Translations under genes and position numbers: made by a program
In this document: positions 62,652 through 64,000 of the stretch, piece by piece
Layout of the letters: every line of letters begins with the position of its first letter
Numbering within the stretch: the first letter of the stretch is position 1
Notes under the pieces: generated by a model
Database searches by the model: none
What the model saw: only the letters and a program-made list of their open reading frames with translations
Told to the model about the DNA's origin: nothing
From: Amphiura filiformis
Lineage: Eukaryota > Echinodermata > Ophiuroidea > Amphilepidida > Amphiuridae
Direction: 5' to 3'
Length of the DNA: 64,000 bases
NCBI RefSeq assembly: GCF_039555335.1
Contig: NC_092637.1
Span: forward strand, 682,001 to 746,000

Positions 62652-64000
62652 ACTCTTTGATCACGTTCTCTCGTTATGTGTTACCCAAGAAACATACATC
62701 TTGGGAGATACCAATTTCAATCTCCTTGATCCGGCTATACCTAATCCTAAGACAAAAAAATACCTTCACACCTGCAAATCTACTGGCTTTAACCAACTTA
62801 TCAAGGAGGTTACCAGAGTTGGTCGCACACGGTCAGGGTCGCTATCATCAACCTTAATCGACCACATTCTTTGTAGCGACACCACAAAAGTTTGTCAAAG
62901 TGGGGTAATACCCATTGGTTTAAGCGATCACTTTTTGATTTTTTGCTCAAGGAAAGGTGTGAAGAATGTTTTCTCTTGTCATAACACTGTAAATCTAAGG
63001 TCCATGAAAAACTACAATGTCGATATGTACACTAGCCTTCTTGATAATGCTGACTGGTCCTCTGTCCTTACCAGTAACTGTGTCAACACAGCCTGGTCTA
63101 ATTTTAGATCAATTCTGACTGGCATTATTGACAATGTTGCCCCAAGAAAGACGGTTCGCATTAAACAACGTACAGAGCCATGGATGACTTCCAGTATTCT
63201 TGAACAAATTAGGATGAGGGACAAAACCAGTCAACTTATCAAGAAAGGCAACCATGAAGTTTCTTTCACCGACTTAGCATTTCTCCGAAATTCCATTCAG
63301 AGAGAAATTAAGAAGGCAAAGGCAAACTACTTTAAAAGTAAACTTGAGGAAAATATGGGAGAACCCAAAAAACTTTGGATGCACTTAAAAAATCTGGGCT
63401 ATAGTTCTAAATCTAAATCCAAAGGGAAAATTGTTTTAAATGTTGATGGGGAATTACAATCAGATACCCTTTCTGTCTGTAATCATGTTAACAGTTTCTT
63501 CACTACTGTGGCTGATGTTTTGACAAACAAATTACCGCAAGTGAGTAACGATTTTGGGGTGGGGTCTGATTCTTTTGAGAGGTTTTACTTGAGTAATGAT
63601 GTGTCCAGCTCTGAGTTTGAACTTAGGTATGTTGATGAAGATTATATTTTTGATGAGCTATCCAGCCTTGACATTCACAAAGCTGTTGGCCTGGATGATA
63701 TTGCACCTAGATTTTTGCGAGATGGTGCAAAACAACTTTCTCCTCTAATTACTCACATAGTGAACCTCTCCATTGAATCCAGTACTGTTCCCCAGGATTT
63801 AAAACTTGCCAAGGTTATCCCACTTTTCAAAAAAAACAGCCGTTTGGAAGTTGGTAACTACAGGCCTGTCAGTTTGTTGAGTACAGTTTCAAAAGTTTTA
63901 GAAAAGTGTATCTATGTTCAATTGGAGCAATATTTAAGCTCTAAAAACTTAATTTACCAGTTTCAATCAGGCTTCCGCCCTGGCTACTCTACAGAAACTT
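62626..64000 (+). CDS. LINE protein: endonuclease end and reverse transcriptase start (partial)
   Basis: Open without a stop to the window end in the frame shifted by one base from the preceding part. It completes the endonuclease: LGDTNFNLLD supplies the Asp/Asn block, STLIDHILC follows, and LSDHFLIF is the SDH block. A linker follows with QREIKKAKANYF. The reverse transcriptase starts with IHKAVGLDDIAPRFLRDG, then KVIPLFKKNSRLEVGNYRPV and QFQSGFRPGYST, that is, motifs 0 to 2. The YADD motif and the 3' end lie outside the window. The one-base offset at about 62625 is either a real lesion or a base error. Confidence 0.85.

Larger units (their letters stand above)
61387..64000 (+). mobile_element. 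CR1/L2-type non-LTR retrotransposon, 5' part
   Basis: 5' region (about 61387-61718) followed by one long coding region in two overlapping frames, cut by the end of the window inside the reverse transcriptase. The order PHD-like finger, AP endonuclease, reverse transcriptase fits the CR1/L2 group. The 5' boundary is a guess from the poly(T). It looks young, since apart from one frameshift there are no internal stops over more than 2.2 kb. Confidence 0.85.

Noticed and set aside
62612..62857. 81-codon frame overlapping the LINE
   Set aside because: It is in the third frame; the adjacent frame carries the endonuclease motifs and stays open to the window end.

Overview
This is an AT-rich animal nuclear sequence. 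The evidence is one spliced homeobox gene, tRNA-derived SINEs, Penelope-like and CR1/L2-type retrotransposons, many terminal-inverted-repeat elements and long microsatellites. The homeobox gene and the repeat types fit a marine invertebrate, probably a deuterostome such as an echinoderm, hemichordate or lancelet. The sequence alone does not settle the phylum. No operons or prokaryotic features are present.

Layout. 1-6.2 kb: repeat-rich upstream flank, with a (GAAA)n tract, a 335-bp terminal-inverted-repeat element, and a 1-kb array of the short motif CTAGTCCGA in both orientations that holds a SINE. 6.2-9.8 kb: the only confident host protein-coding gene, Hmx (NK-class homeobox), in two coding exons around a 2.3-kb intron. 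10-20 kb: no gene, many short transposon relics (TTAA-flanked, TA-flanked and hAT-type), a SINE and one Penelope-like tail. 21.8-33.6 kb and 40.7-41.3 kb: four blocks of a dispersed 34-bp satellite built on GATATTGGTATTGATG plus GTAGCTATCTAC, over a hundred units by rough count. Block 2 is interrupted by a Penelope-like endonuclease fragment with 87-bp inverted ends, a LINE fragment and two hairpin elements. The satellite flips orientation near 33.03 kb. 33.6-61 kb: more inverted-repeat elements, a 128-bp tandem repeat carrying nuclear-receptor DR1 motifs, an apparently intact tRNA-Thr(TGT), a cluster of p53-type half sites, and nested insertions with clean target-site duplications. 61.4-64 kb: the 5' part of a CR1/L2-type LINE with a signal-peptide-like N-terminus, a 2A-like GDICPNPGP motif, a PHD-like finger, an AP endonuclease and the start of the reverse transcriptase. 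It has one frameshift and runs off the window.

How the parts relate. Hmx is a developmental transcription factor and has no visible functional link to its surroundings. The rest is best read as layers of transposon and satellite activity. Several insertions can be ordered because one element interrupts another: hAT-type into TTAA-element A, Penelope-like into satellite, and TTAA-palindrome into repeat C. Most other reading frames are chance frames or microsatellite translations. All repeat boundaries and copy counts were read by eye, not computed.
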